Source: Polydactylus sextarius
Taxonomy: Eukaryota; Chordata; Actinopteri; Polynemidae
DNA length: 64,000 nucleotides
Direction: 5' to 3'
Assembly: GCA_016801845.1 (NCBI GenBank)
Contig: CM028922.1
Location: 8,611,501 to 8,675,500 of the forward strand
The number at the start of each line of letters is the position of its first letter. The stretch's first letter is position 1. Made by a program: the position numbers and the translations under genes. Positions 55,466 to 64,000 of the stretch are shown here, piece by piece. The notes beneath the pieces were generated by a model. That model made no database searches. It saw nothing but the letters and a program-made list of their open reading frames with translations, and had not been told where the DNA came from.

Positions 55466-56538
55466 TTTTGTAAATTTAGTAATAAAATCTACTATCATAT
55501 GCTTTGATATAAGATAAATGTGAACTGAAGGATACAAGAACCTTGAATATAAAGAGATGAACACAAAACACTAAACCATGATAATGCATAATTGGTAACA
55601 ATGCTGCTCTAATTTGTAACAGTGAGTTTTAAAAGAACAGACAGTATTTGTATCCCTGCAGCGGCAAATAAAATTGCTCCACAGGCAGGTCCCTGCAGAA
55701 TCCAGCAGCTCTGACAGTGAAGGTATGATTATCTGTGAGATTTAATCTGGACCTTGGATCGAACGATCGCCCAGAAAGTAGCTCTGCATGCATGCTGATT
55801 ACCTGTTCTCTGTCCATAATGTTCATCACTCTTCAGTCAGTGACATCCTGTCACCACACAGCCCCAGCTGACCGTCAGGGTACTGACCAATGAAACCCTC
55901 CTCTGTTAATCAAAATTAGACAACGCTCGGGGAGCTGTGGTCGATGAGAAATGGATGTTGCTGGAGGTCAGTCTGGCAGGTGGCTGCAGTTTCACTTGAA
56001 ATGATCAAAGCTGATGCTGTGTCTGAAATGAAGTAATGTAATTCAGTTGTTATGCAAACAGATCAATGTAATTGTCTCTAGGGATGAGGCCCCCACGAAC
56101 AGACAATTTTTGTACCTTGGCCACTGTCATGTATGTTTGGACATGTGTCACCTTCTAGAATACAAAAGCAAGTCAAATGTCAAATGGAGTCAGTAAGCTC
56201 AACCGAAGGATGACTTCTACATCTTCTCTACTGGTGAAAAAACAGCAAAAAACATTTTTTTTTTGTATTTAAATCTGCTACGAGCCTTGTTTGACCAATA
56301 GGAGCCAGTGAAAACAAAGCTGTGAACTTAACCTTTTAAGCTGATATGCTGAACACGCATCCAGCAGAGCAGCAATCACATCCATGTGAAGGTGTGATAT
56401 AAAACCTGGGCTACACTGTTTGTATCACATGTGCGTATGTGCTAACCTGCTAACTGCCCTGTCCACACCACCTGCATGGCTGCTGCAGCGTTGCTGTGCA
56501 CATCTCATCTTCTTACATCTACTTTACCTGTGATAACG
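55466..56538. other. Non-coding stretch, no gene seen
   Basis: Higher-complexity block at 55.83-56.06 kb (CTGTTAATCAAAATTAGACA inside); otherwise plain. Confidence 0.5.
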
Positions 56539-56546
56539 GTCATTAA
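56539..56546. repeat. Left 8-bp target-site duplication of the hAT element
   Basis: GTCATTAA, identical to 57435-57442. Confidence 0.85.
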
Positions 56547-57434
56547 TAGTGTTGGGTGTAACTAATATAATTACAGTAATGCATTAGTTTTTGTTGTAAC
56601 ACAGTGATGTAAGGCATTAACAATACATTTTCAGTGATATTATACTCAGTAACATGCATCACAACACACTTTAAACCTGAAGTTTTCTGCGAGTAAAACA
56701 GCTACTTCCTGTAGCAGTTTGTCAGTGTTGTGGCCGAAGACAGACTGAACAATTTTGACACATGTAAATTGGGATGTGTGAGGTCCAGAGGAGGATTGGT
56801 GCCTGCACTCGCCTGCAGTGGCAACTGATTGGACCGGTGCCCCAGTCCCGGTTCCAATCTTGAGGCCAGTTCCAGAGACCAGTTTGACAGATACTTGCAG
56901 CATCCTGGATTGTCAGTGAGCCATCGTTTGTGCTTTTCTATTACTGACACCATTTGTTTGGGAAGGACTGAAATAGTTAGCACACAGCAACTCTGTTAGA
57001 GGCCTCTTTCCTTTGGTTACATCTGTTTTAGTTTGTTTTGAGTAGCACTGATGGCCCTTTCTGTTCTCTATTGTTTGTTTGTTAATTGATATTTGTTTAT
57101 CTCCAATAAACTGATAACCTCTGTTTAACCACAGCAACGTGTTTTTATACTACTTCTCCATTTCTCTAGTTGTGAGTGAGTCGTAACAGTCAGAGAAAAA
57201 GACAAGAAAATGGTAGTGAAGTTCAAACTCTGTGCAAACTATACTTATCATTTCAGAAGCCAAGTCCTGCTTCCAAAGTTATTTTGGTTAAAAGTAACTC
57301 AGACATAATTCAGAAATAACATAGCGCATTACAATTTAGAGACAGTAATATTGTAATGTAACTAATTATTCTGAAATAACAGTAACTAGTAATCTATAAT
57401 GCATCACATTTTAGAAGAAACTTGCCCAACACTG
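56547..57434. mobile_element. hAT-type non-autonomous DNA transposon, 888 bp
   Basis: Left end TAGTGTTGGG and right end CCCAACACTG are imperfect terminal inverted repeats (one mismatch in 10). Both sides are flanked by the same 8 bases, GTCATTAA, at 56539-56546 and 57435-57442, the target-duplication length expected of hAT elements. Subterminal zones are rich in GTAAC, TAATTA and TAATGCAT words at both ends, as in other hAT elements starting CAGTGTTGGG. The inner 500 bp has only short frames and no recognisable transposase, so it would need an enzyme supplied elsewhere. The intact duplication suggests a fairly recent insertion. Confidence 0.85.
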
Positions 57435-57442
57435 GTCATTAA
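57435..57442. repeat. Right 8-bp target-site duplication of the hAT element
   Basis: GTCATTAA, identical to 56539-56546. Confidence 0.85.
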
Positions 57443-60110
57443 TAATAATAAGGATGATGTGAGGCCACGACGTGAGTGATCACATCACTATTGTTTTCCT
57501 TCGTGTGTAGAAAAGTAAAGAGGGAGAGAGAAAAACACTCCCCGTCACTCTAATCAGTAAAACTATAGTGGAAGGTGTTTTTTTATGAACATTCCATGTT
57601 GTGAAATGTCTAATATCATATCAATGTGATCAATCAGTAAATCTCTTTCCTGTCTACTTTTGCTAAGAACCGCACATCTCACACAGGTTGTGTGACTCCT
57701 CAAACTTGTTAGCATAGAAACCGAAATGAAAACATAGACTGTGAAACAACCACACACATGCCTGTCACACAAATGTTAGTCTTATATTCATTCTTTTTTA
57801 GCTTTGTTGTTGGTCTCCTCCAACTACTGATTTAGTTACTAAATGTTCTTCTTTGTTCACTACATAGTTATTTTTTTCAATGTTTGTACTAGACATAAGA
57901 ACAAAAATCAGCGAAATGCTTATTGTCATAAATGAATTTCAGTTTTCAATTTGAAACTAACACATCACCAAAGGAGACCAACCATTTTTGTGGCTTAAAC
58001 ACTCCGAATTTAATAGAACTGGTGCACTTAATTAAATATAGAGTGAACACAGATCATAAATACCAAGAGCCACAGTTTCCATCAGAGTTTCTTCAGCCTC
58101 TCTTCAGACACATTCACTCTCCTGTTTTACAAAAAAAAGCAGAACCTCACCTCAGTGTGAATTTAATCCCCATAAAAACACTGAATTCTTAGCAGCATTA
58201 AGCGCAGCCGGACGAAAGGTTATACTAAATGCAATAAACTGGCATTAGAAGTGCATGACCCGCTCACTGCAGCCTGAGACAGAGTCACGCGGAGAAATCA
58301 TCGACGTGGCTGCAGGCACAAGAGACACTGGGAGTGATTTCATTTTCCTGAGCTCAAACTGACTTTATTTCTTCATGCAGCAGAGACGAGGTAATGACTA
58401 TTGATCGCACATAATCCAGTTTCAAAAGTTCTAACAACAAATTGCTATTTTTTTTTTTTTTTTTTTGCAGTAATAATTTTTTTTGATTGATTTTGAAAAT
58501 TGTTGTGTGTTTGTGTCTTGTTTTGCTTTGGTTGTAATGTGATTTTAATATGTGACTTTTTTTTTGTTTCTGTACTTTTCATTTGAAAAGCTTGAAAAGG
58601 AATCATCTTTTCTTTTTTTTTTTCTTTTTTTAACATAACCTCCTCAGTGTTGATGGAAATATTTTTAGTTTCTGGCAACTCAAATTTAAATCTTTTACCT
58701 GTTGATCAAAAGAAAGAAAAGGGTGTCTCCATATGATCCTCTTTAAAAAAAAAAAAACAATAATATCACAGCAGTACAGGTTTCATAACCATTACTAAGA
58801 GATATGTTGTAGGTCAGTGAAAATAAAAAACTGTTAGTATCCATACCTGTTGCTAATATTTACCTCAAAGACATCATCCTGTTGCACTAATAGACGCTGA
58901 GCTGTAAACTAATGCTGCACTTTCACAATATGTTGATATTCTAGCACCACCTAGTGGACAACTTTGAATTCTTTGTTGGAATCACAAACTAAATTAACCT
59001 CTGAGATACAAAACAAGATCATGTATATATATATACTCCTACATGATCAAAACAAACTGTTAGTAACATATAGTATTGCATTTTATACAATATATTACTG
59101 TTATTTAAAGTGACTGGTTTCCCTTAACATTACTTTAAGTACAGTACAACTTTATAATGTTGAAGAAAGCAGATGGTATTGTTAAGGTTCCATCTAGATG
59201 TCTTTATTCCAGTATTAAAATATCCATCTCATATGAAATTAGCAACTGTTTCTTAATGAAAAATCAACAGTGAGCTGAGCTGTGACTCATTGTGTCTCAG
59301 TACCGGTGATTTTCTTGTCTTTTTTTTTTTTTTTTTTTTTTGCGCTGATTGTTTTTATACAAGGTCTCAGGCTGTGATGAAGTGTTAATTGCCTTCGGTT
59401 ATCTGCTCACTTTATTGACCTCATTTCAACACCTCCTCCCCTTCTTGTGTCTTAATGACGAAGGAAATTACCCATACGTAAGTGATTTCTGAGGATTCCA
59501 GAAAAACCAATCAAGTGGGGAAAAAAATAAAAATAAACAAAGAGCAAACACTGCTTCTAAGAAAAGAAAGAGAGCAGTTAAAGTTAACAACTACTAATGA
59601 AGACAACAGGAAAAATAAATCTTCAAACGCATGTTCAACTTTTGAATCACAAGGAATAAACTTGTTACTGTGTTAAGTCAGTTATTAACTTACTGGTTAA
59701 ATTACAAAATACTGAACAGGCCTTAATTACTTACTTAATTACTTGAATATGTCTTATTTTGTAATTTTCTATAACAGAACATGTTAATAAAGTCATTTCA
59801 AGTGACGTTTGGTGAATTAACACTCAAGACAACAAGAGTGTGAGAACTTTAGGTCTGAGGTTGTTTTTCATAGCTCATACGTCCAATGATGAGTCAATAT
59901 CTGTTATTAATCATTCAAATATAATTAATAATTCACAGGGTTGTTGTATTGCAATGCAAAACAACTAGTGATAGACTCTTAGACAGTTGATAACTTTCAT
60001 TTGTCTCACAGTACTTATGGTCACTCACTCCAGTCGTGTGCAACCGATAATAATTAACAAATGTTCAATAAATGTAAATGTTCAGTTCTTAACACGTCAG
60101 TGAAAATGTT
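57443..60110. other. Intergenic DNA downstream of the zinc-finger gene
   Basis: AT-rich with T20 at 58447-58466, a T-rich tract to 58640 and T22 near 59320-59341. Part of the right side is probably 3' UTR of the zinc-finger gene. No other gene seen. Confidence 0.55.
59411..59416 (-). terminator. Candidate polyadenylation signal AATAAA
   Basis: The nearest canonical AATAAA I found on the minus strand downstream of the zinc-finger stop; it would imply a 3' UTR of about 700 nt. Non-canonical signals closer to the stop cannot be excluded. Confidence 0.25.
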
Positions 60111-61402
60111 TTAGTTTTTCACTGCATTTTTTTCAGACGGTCCATCTCCTGGTCCCTCTGGCAGGTGACCCCTCTGATGTTTCTTGAACTCACCGCTATG
60201 TATGAATCCTTTCCCACAGACCAGGCAGTGATACGGTCGTTCTCCCGTGTGGATCCGTCTGTGTAGCTTCAGGCTGCCGGACTGTGTAAACCTCCTGCCA
60301 CAGATGTTGCAGCCGTACATCTTCTCCCCCGAGTGAATCGTCATATGCAACTTGAGATTGCTGGGGTTGCTGAACTTTTTATCACACTGATCACATGCAT
60401 AAGGTTTCTCCCCCGTATGGATGCTCATGTGGTATTTCAAATTGGCCATGCAACGGAATTTTTTCCCGCACACACTGCAAACTGGCTGCTGCCCCGGTTT
60501 CCTCCCCGTGTGGATTCTCATGTGGTTCTGAAGTGCGCTGGCATGTCCGCAGCGTTTTCCGCAGGTCTCGCAGACGTACGGCCTCTCTCCCGTGTGGGTC
60601 AGCATGTGATGCTTCAGAGCGCTCTGGTGACTGCAGCCTTTACCACAAACCTCACATGTGAAAAGTTTTTCTCCAGTGTGTTTGCTCAGGTGATTTTTGA
60701 GGACGCTTGCGTCGCTGCATCCGAGGCCGAGCATGTCGCAGCAGTTTTCCTTCTGCATGTGAGTTACCCTGTGAACGGCCAACGATGAGAACGAGAAGAA
60801 ACTCTCGCCACACATTTCACAAACAAAATCTCTGTCTCCTGAATGTAGATTCTCGTGATCGGCCAAACTCTTCCTGCAATCAAAGGTCTCTGGACAAAGA
60901 GAGCAGACAAATGTCTTTTTCAGGGCACAACACCTGTGCCTCTGAAGCGCCAACGCCCCAGTAAACTGGTTCTCACACAGCATGCACGTGTGGGTGCTCG
61001 GTTTCTTCAGACTGTGCTGACGCATGTGTCTGTCAAATGTATACTTGTAAGCAAACTCAGTCCCACAGTCTGAACATTTGTAAAGCTTCTCTCCGGTGTG
61101 ACGTCTTGAATGAGCGATGAGACCTGGGAGTCTGGCAAAACGTTTCCCACAATCAGAGCACAGGTGAGGCTTGGAGTGAGTCAGGTAGTGTCGATCCATC
61201 AAACACTTCAGAGCAAATGTTTTGTCGCAAGACGGACATTTGAATCGCCTTGTGGTCTTGGACGTGGTGGGTGAAGCATACTGGACGACGTCTGTCTCAC
61301 CAACATCGGAGGTTGGCTCAGGTGCCGAGGTCGCCTCTGTTAACATCTTCCCAGGTTGGGACACAGACCCAGAGTTATTCGCTTCATGTGTGGCTACATC
61401 GG
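60111..61402 (-). CDS. Zinc-finger gene, last coding exon with all C2H2 fingers (aa 180-609)
   Basis: Acceptor TTTTTGTTTCAG ends at 61403; the stop is at 60111-60113. After about 50 Ser/Thr/Glu-rich residues come the fingers. Canonical or near-canonical: 1-3, 5, 6 and 8-13. Finger 4 (CMLC...HRCC) lacks the normal final His. Finger 7 (CDML...HLSKH) lacks the second Cys. Fingers 7, 8 and 9 all have Cys where the core Phe normally sits (GLGCS, GKGCS, GKRCG), a local departure from the other fingers. Helix positions -1,2,3,6 read LCLR (finger 1), HSAH (8), HSAN (9), NSNL (11), QGSL (12) and HGEK (13). The linker between fingers 9 and 10 is longer (TGRKPGQQP). An in-frame GTG at 61364 is not a start; the frame continues to the acceptor. 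Confidence 0.95.
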
Positions 61403-62977
61403 CTGAAACAAAAAGAACATATTGTTAACGACCCTGAAATCACATAAAGAACACAGCTAATGAAGAAACACAGCACCTGTCACCATAATTAAACATAATA
61501 TCAAAACTTAAGGAAAAAAACAGTACGCAAAACACAAAACTCTGTTTTATGATGTTAAAAGCGAAAATATAACTGTCAGACTGCAATGAATGAACCAATT
61601 AAAGCTTTTGTTATTCAGACACTAAAAATGATTCAGCATGGAGCACAGAACAACTATTACCTAAAAGAAACACACAAAAACTTTGACTTTAAAGAGAATT
61701 AAAACTACAAATGGCTAAATTAAACTACCATTCATCTCTCCAGTTTATTCTGATTATTGGATGACTCTTCATTGTTATGCATTAATTGGATGGAGTAAAA
61801 ATACAGTAAAAGATTCACATGCACTTGTGATCTATAAAGCTGTTGTTGGTTAAGTCTGTAAGGTTAAATTTCAACAAAAGCTTCAAAAAATATTTGAAAA
61901 TGCTAGTGTCATTACAACAGTAATGGTAAATGTGAGTGTTTTCAGATAACTAGATGTGTTGACTACTTGACGGCACCATTAGGTCCTGGTCTCTCTTGGA
62001 AAAGACTTGATTTCATTACATAAAAGAAAATTAAGTACATATGGATACAGTATCTGTTCTGCTGGTTCATAAAGGATCTGGTGTTAACTGGTTCAATCAC
62101 AAATTCTGTTTGTTGAAATACAAAACATTGTGACATTGACTTCAGAAAACCTCACAGTGCATTATCAAGTCTTAAGAGGGATTCAAAAAAAAGATATAAT
62201 AAAGCTTCCTATGTAAGGTTTGTCTAGAACCTCTCTTTAATAGGAAATGAAGGGAATCAGAATAATACTCTGAAACCACAGGAATGTAAAAGTGCAACAG
62301 AGCTGCAGAACAAAAGGGAGAGATTGTAACATGTAACAATATAGCTTTGACTTAGAAGGAAATAATTTAATTCTATGTCTGACTAAATCTGAGCCAGTGA
62401 ACAAATTCAACTTTCTTCCTTTATGTATCTAAAATAAATGATATAATACAGCAGATGCCACAACACCTTTGGAAAATGTGTGGTCATGTTCCTTTCTTAT
62501 AGCTGGTTTAAGTTTTCCTTCAGTTTTCTTTCTTTTCGGACGAGAAGTTCTGGCTGATGATTCTGTAAATTAACAACAGCATAAAATCTTGTCAATATAA
62601 ACAACAATACCACTGTGTGAACATAAAAAAGCTTTTCGTTGACTTACTCTTTTTGGAGCTGACCCTTTGCCCTACATTCAACTCGGTGCCTGTCTGTTTC
62701 ATGTTAGTGTCGTTCAGCACAGATCTGTGCTCTGCAGCTGCACTTTTTTCAGTTTCACACATAGACACTTTCAATATCATTGATATTTTCTCTGCTGCAT
62801 CTTTGTTCCATGCTTCCATGAGCGCTGCGAACTTGTCCTGTAGAGGCACAAGTAACAAAGAATGACTATTAATGAACTGTTAATTATAAGTAATACATTA
62901 ATAATCTGATAATTCAGCACAATGGGTTATTAGGGCCATACACAGGAAAAATATGATATATAATATGATTATATGTA

Positions 62978-63017
<40 letters not shown>

Positions 63018-63718
63018 ACACACACACACAAGTTATACAAACACAAGTTACAAAAAAATTATAATTTAAATATTTAAATTATATAAACTACATTATTATT
63101 TAATATATATGCTACTTCTTTCATCTATTATAAGAAATCTAACCCCTGATATTATTTTTTAATTTTTTATTATCTATTTTTCGTTTTTGAAAACTTTTGA
63201 AACGCCCAGCCTCGAGCTAGCGTACTCTCCATGGCAACAAGCGCCAAGACTCATGGGTAGTGTAGTTTCTGGCTAGTACCGACTCACATGCAAGCAGCAC
63301 TATTTATTTGATACTTAATTTAATAAAATATTCATAACTGGGACTTTTAATATATCATGAAATAAATGATGTAGTTTTATCATCTGTCCAACCGCTAACT
63401 ATATATCTGTGCACCGAGTAGCCAATGCTAATGTTAGATAACTCTAACTATGTATGAGTGTGTTACCGTTATAATTTGAGTAAACTGCTGCCTCTGCTCC
63501 GGTCGAGTCACTTCGCTCTCCTCCTCCTCCTCCTTCTTGTTCTCCTCTTCCTTACTCCTCACTGTCGTCGGTGCAGCGGGAGCAACGCGGTCCGGGGCGG
63601 CAGCCATGACTTTAGCCCAGTGCTGCTCCAGCAGCCTGCTGAGCTCAGTCACCGCCGCCTCCACCGCCGTCCGCATTACTGCACATATCTGCCTCTCCAG
63701 CGTCTCCACGTCCAACAT
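60111..63718 (-). CDS. C2H2 zinc-finger protein, 4 coding exons, about 609 aa
   Basis: Seen: joining 63467-63718, 62648-62837, 62467-62562 and 60111-61402 gives one uninterrupted frame of 609 codons plus stop. Introns are 629, 85 and 1064 bp with GT/AG ends and phases 0, 1 and 1. Residues 1-45 look helical (LERQ, TELSRLLEQHW), residues 56-70 are Glu/Lys-rich, residues 155-160 (RPKRKK) resemble a nuclear localisation signal, and residues 233-592 hold about 13 C2H2 fingers, mostly joined by TGEKP/TGERP-type linkers. Finger 4 has HRCC instead of the last His; finger 7 has lost its second Cys. No KRAB, BTB or SCAN domain is seen. Known: tandem C2H2 arrays with such linkers bind DNA in the nucleus. 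Inference: a sequence-specific transcriptional regulator of the expanded teleost ZNF group. The start at 63718 has A at -3 and lies in a CpG-rich promoter. The exact orthologue is unknown. Confidence 0.9.
61403..62466 (-). other. Intron 3 of the zinc-finger gene
   Basis: 1064 bp of AT-rich sequence with no open frame of interest and no recognisable repeat. It ends in a good polypyrimidine tract and CAG at 61403. Confidence 0.6.
62467..62562 (-). CDS. Zinc-finger gene, coding exon 3: basic NLS-like cassette (aa 148-180)
   Basis: Acceptor TTTACAG ends at 62563. The donor GTGTTG at 62466 is weak, preceded by AAAG. The exon is 96 bp, a multiple of three, in phase 1 on both sides, so exon 2 can also join exon 4 directly in frame. 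It carries SRPKRKKTEGKLK, a cluster of basic residues typical of monopartite nuclear localisation signals. The weak donor and the in-frame length make this a plausible alternatively spliced exon. Confidence 0.6.
62648..62837 (-). CDS. Zinc-finger gene, coding exon 2 (aa 85-148)
   Basis: Acceptor CTCTACAG ends at 62838 and the consensus donor GTAAGT begins at 62647. The exon is 190 bp: 63 codons plus one base, so it enters in phase 0 and leaves in phase 1, matching both neighbours. It begins DKFAALMEAWNKDAAEKI, another helical segment similar in style to exon 1, followed by a Ser/Thr/Lys-rich stretch with no recognised domain. Confidence 0.8.
62838..63466 (-). other. Intron 1 of the zinc-finger gene
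   Basis: 629 bp with GT/AG ends. It holds a (TG)18 run meeting an (AC)8 run at 62980-63031 and an AT-rich middle. Near 63225-63272 there is a compact promoter-like patch: CCATGGCAAC (an RFX X-box half-site) and, on the minus strand, ACTACACTACCCATGAG, which resembles the ACTACA-n-CCCA element bound by ZNF143 in many vertebrate promoters. No coding potential seen. Confidence 0.6.
62980..63031. repeat. (TG)n-(AC)n microsatellite with a perfect palindromic junction
   Basis: (TG)18 at 62980-63015 is followed directly by (AC)8 at 63016-63031. The last 16 bases of the first run are the reverse complement of the second, so the strand can fold into a 16-bp hairpin. It lies inside intron 1 of the zinc-finger gene. 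Confidence 0.95.
63467..63718 (-). CDS. Zinc-finger gene, coding exon 1 (aa 1-84)
   Basis: Starts MLDVETLERQICAV and ends QIIT just before a GTAAC donor at 63466, with an exact whole number of codons (84). Residues 5-45 have heptad-like hydrophobic spacing, which suggests a helix or coiled coil used for dimerisation or partner binding. Residues 56-70 are a Glu/Lys run. Similar short helical N-termini occur in other multi-exon teleost zinc-finger genes; I cannot name the domain. The ATG is preceded by AAC, a good -3 context. A downstream in-frame ATG (Met38) is a less likely alternative. Confidence 0.85.
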
Positions 63719-63900
63719 GTTAGTGAGTAACAGTGTTAATCAGTGTCGCATAGTCTTCACACAGTCGCTCTGTCCGCCCCGGAGCAGGCGGTCAACCTGT
63801 TGTTGTAGTTGATGGTCCTCCGTCTTCTTCTTCGTGTGATTCAGAGCAGACACAGTCACGTGTGGAGGACTTCTGCCCTCCACAACACATGAAGTGTCAC
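63719..63900 (-). promoter_or_regulatory. Probable promoter and 5' UTR of the zinc-finger gene
   Basis: The stretch just upstream of the ATG is relatively GC- and CpG-rich for this window and has no TATA box. A palindromic E-box CACGTG (as GTCACGTG, a USF/MYC-type site) is at 63857-63862. The CpG-rich zone continues into exon 1 to about 63480. The transcription start is not determined. Confidence 0.5.
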
Positions 63901-64000
63901 AACATTTCTCACCAGGCTTAATCTGCGGCCTAAATATGACTTATGAATAAATATGAATGAATCCCAGTCCTGACAAATATAGCATTTTAATAAAAAGAAA

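Noticed and set aside
61362..61364. GTG as a start codon for a 417-residue zinc-finger protein
   Set aside because: The frame continues upstream to a good CAG acceptor at 61403 and joins exons with matching phase back to an ATG at 63718.
60333..61447. Several plus-strand frames opposite the zinc-finger exon
   Set aside because: Shadows of the minus-strand zinc-finger coding sequence, where Cys and His codon patterns avoid stops on the other strand.

Overview
The window looks like nuclear DNA of a ray-finned (teleost) fish. The reasons are an AT-rich, intron-containing landscape, very long dinucleotide and tetranucleotide microsatellites, remnants of Tc1-like, hAT-like and several non-LTR retrotransposons whose wording matches families common in teleosts, and one multi-exon C2H2 zinc-finger gene of the teleost type. 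There is no operon-like organisation and nothing prokaryotic. I did not recognise a species.

Layout. From 1 to about 60,000 I find no protein-coding gene that I can defend: open frames there are short, often built on simple repeats, and without recognisable domains. This stretch holds microsatellites ((CA)n at 1.4 kb, (AG)n at 26.3 kb, (TA)n at 30.6 kb, GATA/GACA at 50.1 kb, a CATT/CATC-rich tract at 55.1 kb). It also holds a three-copy diverged repeat at 6.8-9.6 kb, a CpG-rich promoter-like island at about 28 kb with a CRE and a TATA-like box, and dead transposable elements: a LINE C-terminal fragment at 34.2 kb, LINE reverse transcriptase abutting a Tc1 transposase fragment at 37.6-38.2 kb, an internally deleted LINE at 53.5-54.3 kb, and an 888-bp hAT-type element with an exact 8-bp target duplication at 56.5-57.4 kb. 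Several high-complexity, homeodomain-motif-bearing stretches could be conserved regulatory DNA, but conservation cannot be judged from one sequence.

The one convincing gene is on the minus strand at 60,111-63,718. It has four coding exons with matching splice phases (63467-63718, 62648-62837, 62467-62562, 60111-61402) and would encode a 609-residue nuclear zinc-finger protein. An N-terminal helical and acidic region is followed by a basic nuclear-localisation-like segment on a 96-bp exon that can be skipped in frame, then about 13 C2H2 fingers, two of them degenerate. Its start lies in a CpG-rich promoter at the right end.

No clearly new biological system was found. The items most worth checking are the promoter-like island at 28 kb (possible first exon of an unseen gene), the three-copy repeat, the palindromic homeodomain site at 43.4 kb, and the unusual Phe-to-Cys fingers of the zinc-finger protein.
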